Positions 1 through 10,283 are shown, counted from the first letter of the stretch. The stretch: 64,000 nt of DNA from Haemophilus parainfluenzae (GCF_014931275.1 NZ_CP063110.1:1038001-1102000), one strand, 5' to 3'. Notes: generated by a model from the sequence alone, not told the origin. Translations and numbers: made by a program.

Positions 1-2703
1 AAAAAAGCGAATATTTACAAAGGGAAAATCACTCGCGTAGAGCCGAGTTTAGAAGCAGCCTTTGTAGATTATGGTGCAGAGCGCCATGGCTTCCTTCCTT
101 TAAAAGAAATTGCCCGCGAATATTTCCCTACTGATTATGTGTTCCAAGGTCGTCCAAATATCCGTGATATTTTGACTGAAGGCCAAGAAGTGATCGTTCA
201 GGTGAACAAAGAAGAACGCGGCAATAAAGGCGCAGCCTTAACCACTTTTGTTTCCCTTGCCGGTAGTTATTTGGTGATTATGCCAAACAATCCACGTGCA
301 GGTGGTATCTCTCGCCGTATTGAAGGCGATGAACGTATCGAATTAAAAGAAGCATTGAGTTCTTTAGATGTACCGGAAGGCGTTGGTCTTATCGTACGTA
401 CAGCGGGTGTGGGTAAATCACCAGAAGAATTACAATGGGACTTGAAAGTACTTTTACATCATTGGGAAGCGATCAAACAAGCTTCACAAAGCCGTCCTGC
501 GCCATTCTTAATTCACCAAGAAAGTGATGTGATCGTTCGTGCGATCCGTGATTACTTGCGTCGTGATATCGGTGAGATTTTAATTGATAGCCCGAAAGTA
601 TTTGAAAAAGCGAAAGCACACATCAAACTTGTACGTCCAGATTTCATCAATCGTGTGAAATTATATCAAGGTGAAGTGCCGCTATTTAGCCACTATCAAA
701 TTGAGTCACAAATTGAATCAGCCTTCCAACGTGAAGTGCGTTTACCTTCTGGCGGTTCAATTGTCATTGATGTGACAGAAGCGTTAACAGCGATCGATAT
801 CAACTCGGCGCGTTCAACACGTGGTGGTGATATTGAGGAAACCGCATTAAATACCAACCTTGAAGCGGCAGATGAAATTGCTCGTCAATTACGTTTACGT
901 GACTTAGGTGGCTTAGTGGTTATCGACTTCATTGATATGACACCTGTTCGTCACCAACGTGAAGTAGAAAACCGTATCCGTGATGCGGTACGTCAAGACC
1001 GTGCGCGAATTCAAATTAGCCGTATTTCTCGCTTCGGCTTATTGGAAATGTCACGTCAGCGTTTAAGCCCATCATTAGGTGAGTCTTCTCACCATGTTTG
1101 CCCACGCTGTCAAGGTACGGGTAAAGTGCGTGATAACGAAAGTTTATCACTTTCTATCTTACGTTTAATCGAAGAAGAAGCGTTAAAAGAAAATACCAAA
1201 CAAGTGCACACCATCGTGCCTGTACAAATTGCGTCTTACTTACTTAACGAAAAACGTAAAGCTGTTCATAGTATCGAAAAACGCCATGATGTTGATATTA
1301 TCGTGGTACCAAATGAAGCAATGGAAACGCCACATTTCAGCGTATTCCGTGTTCGTGAAGGCGAAGAGCTAAATGAATTAAGCTATAACTTAACGAAATT
1401 CCATGATGCACAAGACGATACATTTGTACCAGAAGAGTCTCTTGTTTCTCGCAATATCGAAACGGCAGCAGTGACCTCTGAGCAAGTGATGGAAAGTGCA
1501 GCAGTATCTCTATCGATTCCAACGGCTGCACCAGCACCAGTTGAGCGTAAATCAGAAGAACCGTCATTGTTTGCAAAAATTGTTGCCGCAATTAAAGGTT
1601 TATTTGCTTCTGAACCAAAAGAAGAGAAAAACCAAAACAACCGCAACAATCGTAACAACAACCGTAATAATCGTCGTAATCAAGATCGTCGTAATAATCG
1701 CCGTTCTCGCAATAACGAAAACAACGATAATGCGAAAAATACAGACGAAGAAAATGCGCGTCCAACTCGCGAGCGTGTAAATAATCGTCGCAATCGTCGT
1801 AACGCGAATGAAGAAGTGACATCTGAAAGTGCGGTTAATTTTGCTAATGTTTCTGATGATAATCGTCAAGAAGAAAAAGCAGAGAAACCGGTAGCAGAGC
1901 GTCGTCAACGTCGTGATTTACGTAAACGCGTTCGTATTGATGACAATGCAACTGATGTAAACGAGAATGTTATTGAAGCGGTTGAAGTACCCGTTGTTGA
2001 GACTGTTCAAAATGAAGTGGTTGAAAACAATGTTGCTGATAATGCTGAAGATAAACCACGTCAAGAACGTCAGCGTCGTACTCCACGTCATTTACGTACA
2101 TCGAATAATCAACGCCGTCGTCGTAATGAAGTGAAGTCACCAATGCCATTATTTGCGGCAGTTGCTTCACCTGAATTAGCAAGCGGTAAAGTTTGTGTCG
2201 ATTATTCTGTTGTGAATGCAGCGAAAGAAAGCAATTTCTTATCTGTGGATGAATTGCTTGAGCAAGAAAAAACGAAAAAAGGTGTGATTACGCCTGCAAC
2301 AGGTATTGTCGTGGAAGAGAAATCAGTTGAAGCACAACCAGCGTTAGATTTCATTACTCAACCGGCAAATGAAGCGGTTCAACAGAAAGTGCAAGAATCA
2401 TTAGAACGCTTGCATCATAAATCAGAACCTGTTGCTCAAGTTGCAACAACAGAAGTTGAACCACAAGAGAAAACAGAGTTTGTTCGCTCTTATGTGTTCA
2501 CTGGTCGTGCAGGCACCATTTCAGCAGTACAGCACACAAAAGCAGCGATGACATTAGCTAAAGCACCAGATGAAGAGTCTAAACCATTCCCAATTGTAGA
2601 ATGGACGGAGTCTCGCTATTACTTTAATGGTAAAGGCGCCGCAGGCCATCATAGTGCAATTAGTCATATTTATTCTGAAGCGACACAAGCAAAAGCAGAG
2701 TAA
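1..2703 (+). CDS. rne: Ribonuclease E (5' end outside window)
   Basis: This is the main endoribonuclease for mRNA decay and rRNA/tRNA processing and the scaffold of the degradosome. The frame is open from base 1 and begins [16 protein letters not shown], part of the S1 RNA-binding domain, so about 36 N-terminal residues are missing. The GTG at 139 is an internal Val, not a start. The catalytic core contains [17 protein letters not shown] and [10 protein letters not shown] (Mg-binding acidic residues), and the zinc-link motif CPRCQGTG is at about 1099. After the core, [13 protein letters not shown] (about 1567-1605) looks like the amphipathic membrane-targeting helix. It is followed by a long Arg/Asn-rich RNA-binding tail (about 1630-2130) and an acidic C-terminus. 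The core is very close to E. coli RNase E; the tail is lineage-specific. Confidence 0.97.
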   Translation, partial: KKANIYKGKITRVEPSLEAAFVDYGAERHGFLPLKEIAREYFPTDYVFQGRPNIRDILTEGQEVIVQVNKEERGNKGAALTTFVSLAGSYLVIMPNNPRAGGISRRIEGDERIELKEALSSLDVPEGVGLIVRTAGVGKSPEELQWDLKVLLHHWEAIKQASQSRPAPFLIHQESDVIVRAIRDYLRRDIGEILIDSPKVFEKAKAHIKLVRPDFINRVKLYQGEVPLFSHYQIESQIESAFQREVRLPSGGSIVIDVTEALTAIDINSARSTRGGDIEETALNTNLEAADEIARQLRLRDLGGLVVIDFIDMTPVRHQREVENRIRDAVRQDRARIQISRISRFGLLEMSRQRLSPSLGESSHHVCPRCQGTGKVRDNESLSLSILRLIEEEALKENTKQVHTIVPVQIASYLLNEKRKAVHSIEKRHDVDIIVVPNEAMETPHFSVFRVREGEELNELSYNLTKFHDAQDDTFVPEESLVSRNIETAAVTSEQVMESAAVSLSIPTAAPAPVERKSEEPSLFAKIVAAIKGLFASEPKEEKNQNNRNNRNNNRNNRRNQDRRNNRRSRNNENNDNAKNTDEENARPTRERVNNRRNRRNANEEVTSESAVNFANVSDDNRQEEKAEKPVAERRQRRDLRKRVRIDDNATDVNENVIEAVEVPVVETVQNEVVENNVADNAEDKPRQERQRRTPRHLRTSNNQRRRRNEVKSPMPLFAAVASPELASGKVCVDYSVVNAAKESNFLSVDELLEQEKTKKGVITPATGIVVEEKSVEAQPALDFITQPANEAVQQKVQESLERLHHKSEPVAQVATTEVEPQEKTEFVRSYVFTGRAGTISAVQHTKAAMTLAKAPDEESKPFPIVEWTESRYYFNGKGAAGHHSAISHIYSEATQAKAE

Positions 2704-2715
2704 TATCTCAATAAT

Positions 2716-2745
2716 AAAAACGGAGCCAGTAGGTTCCGTTTTTTA
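2716..2745 (+). terminator. Rho-independent terminator after rne
   Basis: The inverted repeat AACGGAGCC / GGTTCCGTT (one G-U pair) has loop AGTA and is followed by a T-run, 13 bases after the rne stop codon. Confidence 0.85.
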
Positions 2746-2811
2746 TTTTGTGTATTTTTAAAACATAGTGATTTAAAAGTAGTCAGTCAGATAATTTTTT
2801 TATTTTCTTGC

Positions 2812-2840
2812 TTGACGGGGTGGGGGAAAAAACGTATTAT
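2812..2840 (+). promoter_or_regulatory. Sigma-70 promoter of tRNA-Ser
   Basis: TTGACG (2812-2817) and TATTAT (2835-2840) are separated by exactly 17 bases. The tRNA begins 18 bases after the -10 box. The bases just after the -10 box are G/C-rich (CACCTCGC), as in the discriminators of stable-RNA promoters. Confidence 0.75.
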
Positions 2841-2858
2841 TCACCTCGCTTAAATCAC

Positions 2859-2948
2859 GGAGGAATGGTCGAGTGGTTGAAGGCACCGGTCTTGAAAACC
2901 GGCGAGGGTTTACGCCCTCCGTGAGTTCGAATCTCACTTCCTCCGCCA
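2859..2948 (+). tRNA. tRNA-Ser (anticodon TGA)
   Basis: This 90-base class II tRNA has acceptor arms GGAGGAA / TTCCTCC, discriminator G and an encoded CCA. The anticodon stem-loop CCGGT-CTTGAAA-ACCGG gives anticodon TGA (reads UCA). A long variable arm (GAGGGTTTACGCCCTC) and the T-loop TTCGAAT are present. Confidence 0.97.
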
Positions 2949-2956
2949 TCAAATTC

Positions 2957-2992
2957 AAAAAATCCCTAAGTCGAAAGATTTAGGGATTTTTA
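2957..2992 (+). terminator. Terminator after tRNA-Ser
   Basis: AAATCCCTAA / TTTAGGGATTT form a hairpin followed by T residues, 9 bases after the tRNA CCA end. Confidence 0.85.
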
Positions 2993-3016
2993 CGTTTCAG
3001 TCTATTAAAAAATATC

Positions 3017-3598
3017 TTATTTTTTGACCGCACTTTCTTGGGCTTCTTTAAAGGCAAGGTATTCTTCTAAGGTCTCAATCGCCTCTAAACATTTTTGACG
3101 GCGCGTTAAATAAATTGCCGCAGTTTGCTTATGCATATCTCGTTGAATATCTGTTTGTGCCGTATCCTCTTGTGCTTTAGCTTCTTCGTATTTTTCCGTG
3201 AGTTGCTGCAAGGCTTCATAATATTTCTCTAAACGCTCTCTTGGAGGGAGGCGATGAATGCTATGTTGTGATTTACTAGTTGCAACTTGGGGCTCTGTTA
3301 TTTTCGGCTGAATGGGCTTTTTATGCTTGCGATTCATGGCTTCAGTCAAGGCGGTACATTGCCCTAAAAGATGTTCTGCCATAAATACAATTTGTTCTTC
3401 ATTTTGATGAGGAATTTTACATAGCTTAGTTAAGCTTTGTTGGATTTCTTTGAGATAAAAACCGACGGTTTCAAAATCTTCGGTAAATAAAGTGCGGTTA
3501 AATTTCGCGTTGATTTTTTTATCAGAGTCAGTTTGATAGGCTTGAGTCAGTTGCTGTACTTTTTGCTCGAGCGTATTGAGTAATGATTGAATAGACAT
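3017..3598 (-). CDS. priC: Primosomal replication protein N'' (PriC)
   Basis: PriC helps reload DnaB helicase at stalled replication forks. The 193-residue protein starts MSIQSLLNTLEQKVQQL; I chose this ATG because the longer frame runs upstream into the neighbouring transporter gene. The pattern NAKFNRTLFTEDFETVGFYL followed by AEHLLGQCTALTEAM and a long charged helix (RERLEKYYEALQQL) matches the PriC family layout, and the length fits the family (about 175 residues). A USS at the 3' end encodes the Ser-Ala-Val of the C-terminus QESAVKK. It lies 38 bases downstream of the transporter stop and is probably co-transcribed with it. Family assignment is from remembered sequence patterns. Confidence 0.85.
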   Translation of the reverse strand: MSIQSLLNTLEQKVQQLTQAYQTDSDKKINAKFNRTLFTEDFETVGFYLKEIQQSLTKLCKIPHQNEEQIVFMAEHLLGQCTALTEAMNRKHKKPIQPKITEPQVATSKSQHSIHRLPPRERLEKYYEALQQLTEKYEEAKAQEDTAQTDIQRDMHKQTAAIYLTRRQKCLEAIETLEEYLAFKEAQESAVKK

Positions 3599-3636
3599 AA
3601 AAAATCCCCGCATAATGTATGCAGGGATTATAACGA

Positions 3637-4989
3637 TTAAAGGGTCATGGCTGCAATCCAACCGAACGCTAATAATGGGATATTGTAGTGAATAAAGGTT
3701 GGCACAACAGAATCCCAAATGTGGTCGTGTTTACCATCTATATTCAAACCGGATGTTGGCCCAAGTGTTGAGTCAGAAGCCGGTGAACCCGCATCTCCTA
3801 ATGCTGCTGCTACACCTACGATAGCGACTGTCGCAAGTGGTGAGAAGCCAAAAGAGAGACAAAGTGGTACATAAATTGAGGTAATAATCGGTACAGTTGA
3901 GAAAGAAGAACCAATACCCATGGTAATCAATAACCCAACGAGTAACATTAAGAATGCCGCAACGCCTTTACTTTGAATCGCACCAGTTGAAAGTGCATCA
4001 ACTAACTCTTTCACACCGCTTGTGGTATTAATCACATTAGCGAAACCAGACGCTGCAATCATAACAAAGCCGATCATCGCCATTAAACGTAAGCCTTGTT
4101 GGAAAATGTCATTACTTTCTTTGAGTTTGAAGATACCGAATACACCGAAAATGATTAAACCAACTAAACCACCAATAATTGTAGAGCTTGTGAAAAGCTG
4201 TGTGGCAAAAGTGGCGACAATAGCAACCGCACTTGCAGTAATTTGAATAGGTTTAATGTTCGCAATGTGTTGTTCAATTTCAGTTGTAGTTGGTTCTGCC
4301 GTTGTCACAACATACTCGCGCGGTTTGCGATAGGTAACAAACACCGCAGTGAGTAAACCAAGAATCATACCTGAAACAGGGATAAGCATAGCAAGAGAAA
4401 CTTCACCTACGCTAGTTTGTAAGCCGAGTGATGCACCAGCAAGATTGATATTTTTAACTAAAACACTTTCAATAAAGATTTTCCCGAAACCGATAGGTAA
4501 GATCATATAGGTTGCCGTTAAACCGAAGGTAATAATACAAGCGACTGCACGACGGTCGATTTTTAAACGGTTAAAAATAGAAAGTAACGGCGGCACAACA
4601 ATCGGGATAAACGCAATGTGCACTGGGAGTAAGTTTTGGGATGAAATAGCGAATAAAAGTAAAATACTCAGTAGCGTATATTTAAACCAAGCTAAATTTT
4701 TGCCAGTTGGTGTTTTATTCATTCGGGTAATGATTTTGTAGGCAAGCAAATCAGTGATGCCAGATTTTGAAATTGCAATGGCAAATGCGCCTAACATGGC
4801 GTAGTTCATCGCTACTTCAGCTCCACCACCTAAACCACCTGTAAAGGCTTCAATGGTTTTTCCTAAACCTAAGTCACCACACAAGCCTGCAGTCAGAGCG
4901 GAAATCACCAGTGCGATAACCACGTTTACGCGCAGCAAGCTTAACGCCAGTAGCACGACAATTGAAATAACAACGGGATTCGATAACAT
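3637..4989 (-). CDS. YuiF/NhaC-like transporter, likely histidine uptake
   Basis: This is a 450-residue integral membrane protein with about 11-12 hydrophobic helices, of the Na+/H+ antiporter (NhaC/YuiF) superfamily. Visible motifs include the glycine-rich FTGGLGGGAEVAMNYAMLGAF near residue 50 and GDAGSPASDSTLGPTSGLN near residue 395, both typical of the family. Annotation pipelines usually call such proteins Na+/H+ antiporters. Here the gene is preceded by a His-rich leader peptide and a transcription attenuator (5093-5241), which argues for histidine import. Comparative studies of amino-acid attenuators proposed, as I recall, the same for YuiF homologues. The ATG at 4989 has AAGGA 9 bases upstream. 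Substrate is inference. Confidence 0.8.
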   Translation of the reverse strand: MLSNPVVISIVVLLALSLLRVNVVIALVISALTAGLCGDLGLGKTIEAFTGGLGGGAEVAMNYAMLGAFAIAISKSGITDLLAYKIITRMNKTPTGKNLAWFKYTLLSILLLFAISSQNLLPVHIAFIPIVVPPLLSIFNRLKIDRRAVACIITFGLTATYMILPIGFGKIFIESVLVKNINLAGASLGLQTSVGEVSLAMLIPVSGMILGLLTAVFVTYRKPREYVVTTAEPTTTEIEQHIANIKPIQITASAVAIVATFATQLFTSSTIIGGLVGLIIFGVFGIFKLKESNDIFQQGLRLMAMIGFVMIAASGFANVINTTSGVKELVDALSTGAIQSKGVAAFLMLLVGLLITMGIGSSFSTVPIITSIYVPLCLSFGFSPLATVAIVGVAAALGDAGSPASDSTLGPTSGLNIDGKHDHIWDSVVPTFIHYNIPLLAFGWIAAMTL

Positions 4990-5007
4990 ATTGTTGTTCC
5001 TTATTGA

Positions 5008-5064
5008 TTAATTAAAAGAAAAAGGTCGCATAAAAGAAAATTGATTTAAGGTTAAATGTCGCAT
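5008..5064 (-). CDS. Short ORF (18 codons) between attenuator and transporter
   Basis: The ORF encodes MRHLTLNQFSFMRPFSFN and has a strong Shine-Dalgarno (CAGGAG) 9 bases before its ATG, better than that of the transporter itself. It lies after the attenuator terminator and ends 18 bases before the transporter start. It resembles no family I know. It could be a second leader peptide, a translational-coupling ORF or chance. Coding is supported only by the ribosome-binding site and position. Confidence 0.4.
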   Translation of the reverse strand: MRHLTLNQFSFMRPFSFN

Positions 5065-5092
5065 AGTAATAAACTCCTGTAAATTAATAATA

Positions 5093-5200
5093 AAACAAAA
5101 ACCCCTCGAAAGTTGCCTTCCGAGGGGTAAGATTTTTTTGATCTTTATCTTGTCAGCTCGGAAGAAATCTTCCAAGCACGCCAACAGCCTGAAAGATTAT
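5093..5200 (-). terminator. Histidine-type transcription attenuator
   Basis: Read on the minus strand, the region has mutually exclusive structures. The terminator is CCCCTCGGAAG...CTTTCGAGGGG followed by TTTTTG (5093-5128). Upstream, CTTCCGAG (about 5157-5164) is perfectly complementary to CTCGGAAG in the left arm of the terminator, a clear antiterminator. Further upstream, ATCTTTCAGGC pairs with GCTTGGAAGAT as the pause hairpin that would sequester the antiterminator. Ribosome stalling at the His codons of the leader peptide would favour read-through. Confidence 0.85.
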
Positions 5201-5241
5201 TCAGTTGAATGGCGATGATGGTGACGAAGGATAAAGTTCAT
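5197..5241 (-). CDS. His-rich leader peptide (HisL-like)
   Basis: A 14-codon ORF encodes MNFILRHHHRHSTE, with four His codons in a five-codon stretch (HHHRH). A weak AGAG Shine-Dalgarno precedes it. It is followed by pause, antiterminator and terminator hairpins, the layout of his operon leaders. It would sense charged tRNA-His and control the downstream transporter instead of a biosynthetic operon. Confidence 0.85.
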   Translation of the reverse strand: MNFILRHHHRHSTE

Positions 5242-5283
5242 TGGAAACTCTCTTATTTAGATAACTAAATTGAATTACTTTTT

Positions 5284-5312
5284 AAAATACGGTAAACCAG
5301 AAATGATTGCAA
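5284..5312 (-). promoter_or_regulatory. Promoter of the histidine attenuator/transporter
   Basis: On the minus strand, TTGCAA (5312-5307) and TATTTT (5289-5284) are spaced by 17 bases. Transcription would start about 35 bases before the leader peptide ATG. Confidence 0.6.
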
Positions 5313-5338
5313 GTTTTTTTTCTAAAAAATTTTAAAAA

Positions 5339-6028
5339 TTAAAGTGCGGTCTGATTTTCATCTGTTTTTTCCGCTTCATCTGTTTGAGCAATATGCGGGA
5401 ATCCCCCGAGATCTTTTAAATGATTCACCATATAGCAAAATAATTCTGCGGTACGTTCAGTATCATATAGCGCAGAGTGTGCTTGTTTGCCATCAAAAGG
5501 AATTTTTGCCGCTTGGCACGCTTTGACGAGTACCGTTTGCCCAAACATAAAACCGGCAAGCGTTGCCGTATCAAACATCCCAAAAGGGTGGAATGGATTG
5601 CGTTTTACACCCGTACGTTCTGCCGCAGCCATGACAAAGCTTTGGTCAAAAGCCGCATTATGTGCCACGATGATAGAACGCTGACATTCCGCATTTTTTT
5701 GTCCACGACGCACCATTTGGAATAATCCCGTGATCGCATCTAATTCAGATACGGCACCACGCAATGGATTGTGAATATCAATCCCATTAAATTTGAGTGA
5801 TTCCGGATTAATATTCGCCCCCTCAAATGGTTCAATATGAAAATGGCATTTTTGATCAGGTTGTAAATTGCCATTCTCATCCATTTTTAAGGTGATTGCT
5901 GCAAGCTCTAAAAGCGCATCTTTTTTTGCATCGAATCCCGCTGTTTCCACATCAATAATGACAGGAAAGTAGCCGCGAAAACGATTTTTTAATTGGTGGT
6001 GATAAGGAATTTCTTGAGAATTGGACAT
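5339..6028 (-). CDS. rnt: Ribonuclease T
   Basis: RNase T is a DEDDh 3'-5' exonuclease that trims tRNA CCA ends and matures 5S and 23S rRNA. The 229-residue protein shows all exonuclease motifs: [12 protein letters not shown] (motif I, DxE), [12 protein letters not shown] (motif II) and [14 protein letters not shown] (motif III with catalytic His and Asp). The length matches the family (about 215-230). The C-terminus QTAL overlaps a USS just before the stop codon. ATG 6028 is the only sensible start and lies upstream of motif I by the usual distance. It is 75 bases downstream of gloA on the same strand. Confidence 0.96.
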   Translation of the reverse strand: MSNSQEIPYHHQLKNRFRGYFPVIIDVETAGFDAKKDALLELAAITLKMDENGNLQPDQKCHFHIEPFEGANINPESLKFNGIDIHNPLRGAVSELDAITGLFQMVRRGQKNAECQRSIIVAHNAAFDQSFVMAAAERTGVKRNPFHPFGMFDTATLAGFMFGQTVLVKACQAAKIPFDGKQAHSALYDTERTAELFCYMVNHLKDLGGFPHIAQTDEAEKTDENQTAL

Positions 6029-6102
6029 ATTGTATCCTTTAAAATAAATAACGCAGGTAACCCTGCGTTATAAAAGAGCGAAAAAATCAACCGCACTTTT
6101 AA

Positions 6103-6510
6103 TTAATTGCCTAGACCAGATTTTGAGCTTTTATTTTCGATAAATTCAATTTTATAGCCATCTGGATCTTCAACGAAAGCAATAACGGTTGTACCACCTT
6201 TAACAGGGCCTGGTTCGCGAGTCACTTTACCACCACTTGCACGAACTGCTTCACAAATAGCATAAATATCATCAACGCCGATAGCAATATGTCCATACGC
6301 AGTACCCTGTTCATATTTATCTACGCCCCAGTTGTATGTTAATTCAATTTCTGCAGCGCTTTCGCCATCTTCGTAACCTAAAAATGCAAGCGTATATTTA
6401 TATTCTGGGTTTTCACTCGTACGCAATAAACGCATACCTAAAACATCTTGATAAAATTTAATAGAGCGGTCTAAATCACCTACTCGAAGCATTGTGTGTA
6501 AAATTTGCAT
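6103..6510 (-). CDS. gloA: Lactoylglutathione lyase (glyoxalase I)
   Basis: Glyoxalase I converts the methylglyoxal-glutathione hemithioacetal to S-lactoylglutathione in the cytoplasm. The 135-residue protein begins [20 protein letters not shown]. The four metal ligands of the Ni2+ class are visible: His5, Glu in [12 protein letters not shown], His in YGHIAIGV and Glu in [11 protein letters not shown]. The length is exactly that of the bacterial Ni-dependent form. A Shine-Dalgarno-like GGGG precedes the ATG. Confidence 0.97.
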   Translation of the reverse strand: MQILHTMLRVGDLDRSIKFYQDVLGMRLLRTSENPEYKYTLAFLGYEDGESAAEIELTYNWGVDKYEQGTAYGHIAIGVDDIYAICEAVRASGGKVTREPGPVKGGTTVIAFVEDPDGYKIEFIENKSSKSGLGN

Positions 6511-6679
6511 TTTGTTATCCCCTGTATATCTTCAGGCTAAAAATTCTACCATAAAATGCAATGTGGCGCGAATTAATCTTCGAAACTCGGGGAAATCACA
6601 TTGCATTTTTTTAAGTTATTTATTTACCTTACTATTATGCTAAGATAATGAGGATCTTTTTATAAAAAGGAAAAAATGA

Positions 6680-9352
6680 ATGAATACAACAGGCCTTTTT
6701 AATCTTTCTTGGCAACGTTATTTAAATTTACTGTTTTTATTATTAACTGTGGGATTTTTAACGAGTGGAGTAATTACGTTAATTGCAGCTAATTTAGATT
6801 ATTTTTCTGATTTAGCCAAAATTTATGGCTTACAAACATTGCTTGTGGTGATAGTAGTATTAGGTATTTATTGCTTTATTCGAGAGAGTCGTCGACAAGC
6901 CACAGAAAAATTAAAGTGGAAGACATATAGTATCTTTTTTGTTGTTTCAGTCTTGATTGGCGGTTTATTTGCCTTAGTCGGCCAAACCTATCAAACGGGG
7001 GCTGATGTATGGCAGTTATTTGCAGTTTGGACACTCTGCCAACTTCCATTTTTATTATTATTTCCGAATGTGGCCTCTGCATTATTATTTGCCGCCACCG
7101 CCAATGTTGCGTTTTATTTATTTAATGAACAAAACTCGCATAACTCAATGTGTTATGCCGTGTTGATTAATGCTGGATTACTTGTGATATCGGAATTATT
7201 CAGTAAAACTTTTCATGATCAACATTGGCGCATTTTACCTAAAGTATTTCTAGTACTGACTTTTGTCAGTTTATTCGGTTTAATAGTAATTTATGATGTG
7301 TACTTTTATGCTTATGCTTGGGGTGAGCTTGGTCGTTCATCACTCAGTTCTTTGCTAATTGCTATTCCTGCCTTAATCGCACTTTATGTATATCACAAAT
7401 ATCGCTTTGATTTTATTAATTTAATTATTTCAGTCATAGCCTTGCTTGGCGCTTATTGCTTTTTGGCATCTCTTTTGATTCGTGGTGCATCTCTTTTGAT
7501 TCGTGGTGTAGAAGAGGGGGTGGTTTTAGGATTGATTGGCTTTATTTTCACAGTCATGGCAATCAAGTGGTTAGTGAAACGCTATAAACAAGAATATCCA
7601 AATAATAAGAAATCCCATTGGGCGATTTCAATACTATGGATGATAGCTTTATTGATAGCACTAGTGACGATAGGTGTTTGGTTATTTTTATTTTTAGGTT
7701 TAGATGAGTCTAGTGCATTCATCGTTGGTATTCTTTTATTTGGTATAGCTTGGTTGATTACTTTAAATAAAGATAAAAATGAATACACTACAATTTTAGC
7801 AGGTTTATTTTTTCTAATCGCAAACAGTTTTTTAGGATTCTATTTGCTTGTTAAATTTGATGATTTTTTTCTTTTATTAGGAAATGAATTTAGCAAAGAT
7901 TCAAATCTCGGTATCTTTATTTCCACACTGATTTTTTCAGTCATTATTATTGTTAGCTACAAATTGATGCCGAATTCTTTAGTGAGGATTCTACTGGTTA
8001 CCCAGCTTCTCGTTTTTTGGCAAATTTCCTATAATCTATATTTCCATAATTACAGCTTGAATAACGCATGGTTTAACATATGGTTTAATAACAGATGGTT
8101 TAATAAAATCCAGCTCTTGAGTTCGATTGTACTCTTTTATTGGGTCATGCGACCTCATCAATCAGCGCGAATTCATTTAAAGCCTATTGCCTGGGGAACA
8201 GTATTATTCTCTCTATGGATCTCTGTGCCGTCGTATATGACGATTCCTTGGGTAGATTATGGCCTTATTGATACAGATGTTTCAAGTGATGTCATGCCAG
8301 CAGACGCGATGAGTCTTGATAATGTGTTGCAAGTTTTAAGTGGACAATTTTGGTCACACTTCCAGTTTGATGTTAGCCATATCTTATATCTGCTTATCTG
8401 TGCATTACCATTAATTGTCTATGTACTAATGAATAAGCATAGTGAATCCAAACACACAGAAGCAGTGTTAATTTTATTAGTATTAACCTTGTTTGCATTA
8501 GGCTTTGTTGGGATACCCGTCATTTTATATTTAACAGCGTTATTATTGCTTGTTTATTGGACGGACAGCCGTGCGTTCTTCGGTCTTTTGGTATTTGCCT
8601 TTGTTGTTTATTTAGGTGGGTTCTATTACCAATTGAGCATCCCATTACTCTATAAAGGGGTATTGCTAGTAAGCTTTGCCGTTATTTTTGCGATTGTTAC
8701 TTTATTCTTGCATGCACGTTATAAAGCGCCTTCACAAAGTGCGGTCGAAAACCATTCTGTTTTTAAAGCACCGATTTGGCTTGTTGGCGTCTTTGTGATT
8801 GCATTATTGGGGGCGGTGAACTATAAAGTGCAGCAATTTGAAGATGTGCTGGCTACCGGTAAGCCTATTGTTTTAAAAATCGCCCCTGTGGATCCTCGTT
8901 CATTGATGCAAGGCGATTATATGATATTGAATTACGCTATTTTATCTGAGTTTCAGCAAAGTCAGGTTTTACCTGAATCGAATGAATCCCTTGAAAGCAA
9001 TGAATCTATTGATACTCTTGAATCTAATGAAACCACTGAAACCACAGGTATAGATGAATCAAGTCCTTCGGGAAACAAAGCTTATCTCCTTGTTCATCTT
9101 GATAAAAATCATGTTGCGACATTTTGTGAGGCGCAATCAGAAATACCAACAGATTTTAAACATTGCACACCAAATGTTTATTTGCCAATTCGTTATAATG
9201 GTAGTTGGCTTCCTAAATTACCAAGCCAAGATTATTTCTTTGCAGAAGGAAAAGGTGAATATTATGCACAAGCAGAATATGCAGAATATCGCTTTAAAGA
9301 CGGTATTTTGTTGCTAGCTCGTTTATTAGATAAGGATTTAAAAGGGCTATAA
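6680..9352 (+). CDS. DUF2157 / DUF4401 / GDYXXLXY membrane protein
   Basis: This 890-residue protein of unknown function has around 20 hydrophobic segments. The N-terminal DUF2157-like part contains VGQTYQTGADVWQLF (about residue 100), typical of the family. After a long polytopic centre, the C-terminal domain carries the diagnostic LMQGDYMILNYAI (GDYXXLXY) near residue 750 on the far side of the last helix. A 21-base tandem duplication (7466-7507) repeats the residues ASLLIRG, and three WFN triplets repeat near 8067-8107. A Ser/Asn/Glu-rich linker (8976-9050) interrupts the GDYXXLXY domain. In many bacteria these domains occur as two adjacent proteins; here they are one chain. The gene has AAGGAAAAA before ATG 6680 and its own terminator, so it is probably monocistronic. 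Confidence 0.85.
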   Translation: MNTTGLFNLSWQRYLNLLFLLLTVGFLTSGVITLIAANLDYFSDLAKIYGLQTLLVVIVVLGIYCFIRESRRQATEKLKWKTYSIFFVVSVLIGGLFALVGQTYQTGADVWQLFAVWTLCQLPFLLLFPNVASALLFAATANVAFYLFNEQNSHNSMCYAVLINAGLLVISELFSKTFHDQHWRILPKVFLVLTFVSLFGLIVIYDVYFYAYAWGELGRSSLSSLLIAIPALIALYVYHKYRFDFINLIISVIALLGAYCFLASLLIRGASLLIRGVEEGVVLGLIGFIFTVMAIKWLVKRYKQEYPNNKKSHWAISILWMIALLIALVTIGVWLFLFLGLDESSAFIVGILLFGIAWLITLNKDKNEYTTILAGLFFLIANSFLGFYLLVKFDDFFLLLGNEFSKDSNLGIFISTLIFSVIIIVSYKLMPNSLVRILLVTQLLVFWQISYNLYFHNYSLNNAWFNIWFNNRWFNKIQLLSSIVLFYWVMRPHQSARIHLKPIAWGTVLFSLWISVPSYMTIPWVDYGLIDTDVSSDVMPADAMSLDNVLQVLSGQFWSHFQFDVSHILYLLICALPLIVYVLMNKHSESKHTEAVLILLVLTLFALGFVGIPVILYLTALLLLVYWTDSRAFFGLLVFAFVVYLGGFYYQLSIPLLYKGVLLVSFAVIFAIVTLFLHARYKAPSQSAVENHSVFKAPIWLVGVFVIALLGAVNYKVQQFEDVLATGKPIVLKIAPVDPRSLMQGDYMILNYAILSEFQQSQVLPESNESLESNESIDTLESNETTETTGIDESSPSGNKAYLLVHLDKNHVATFCEAQSEIPTDFKHCTPNVYLPIRYNGSWLPKLPSQDYFFAEGKGEYYAQAEYAEYRFKDGILLLARLLDKDLKGL
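7466..7507 (+). repeat. Tandem 21-base duplication inside the GDYXXLXY gene
   Basis: The 21-base unit starting GCATCTCTTTTGATTCGTGG occurs twice with no gap and no mismatch, keeping frame and repeating the residues ASLLIRG. Confidence 0.95.
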
Positions 9353-9365
9353 AGCATTGGTGACA

Positions 9366-9397
9366 AATAAGGGCGTATTTGATACGCCCTTATTTTT
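9366..9397. terminator. Bidirectional terminator
   Basis: AATAAGGGCGTAT / ATACGCCCTTATT with loop TTG and a T-run on the plus strand. It lies between the convergent GDYXXLXY gene and cmoA. On the minus strand the stem is followed by TTGTCA only, so termination is stronger for the plus-strand gene. Confidence 0.8.
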
Positions 9398-9419
9398 TAG
9401 ATGATTGATTGGGTTATGA

Positions 9420-10181
<762 letters not shown>

Positions 10182-10277
10182 TTAGATAAAATGCAAAAAA
10201 CTGCGGTCATTTTAGTGAAAGTTTTTAAAGGATCAAATAAATTTCGCTTTTCAATTTAAAAGGCATGTCTTTTTCCG

Positions 10278-10283
10278 TATAAT
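10278..10283 (+). promoter_or_regulatory. Probable -10 box of aspS
   Basis: A perfect TATAAT lies 46 bases before the aspS ATG. A convincing -35 hexamer at 16-18 bases is not visible (TTTAA-type sequence only), so only the -10 is claimed. Confidence 0.45.

Noticed and set aside
139..141. GTG as start of rne
   Set aside because: The frame stays open to base 1 and encodes conserved RNase E sequence upstream, so the codon is an internal Val.
1383..1908. Several ORFs on the minus strand and in another plus frame over the 3' half of rne
   Set aside because: They lie opposite the Arg/Asn-rich low-complexity tail of RNase E, have no ribosome-binding sites and composition typical of antisense shadows.
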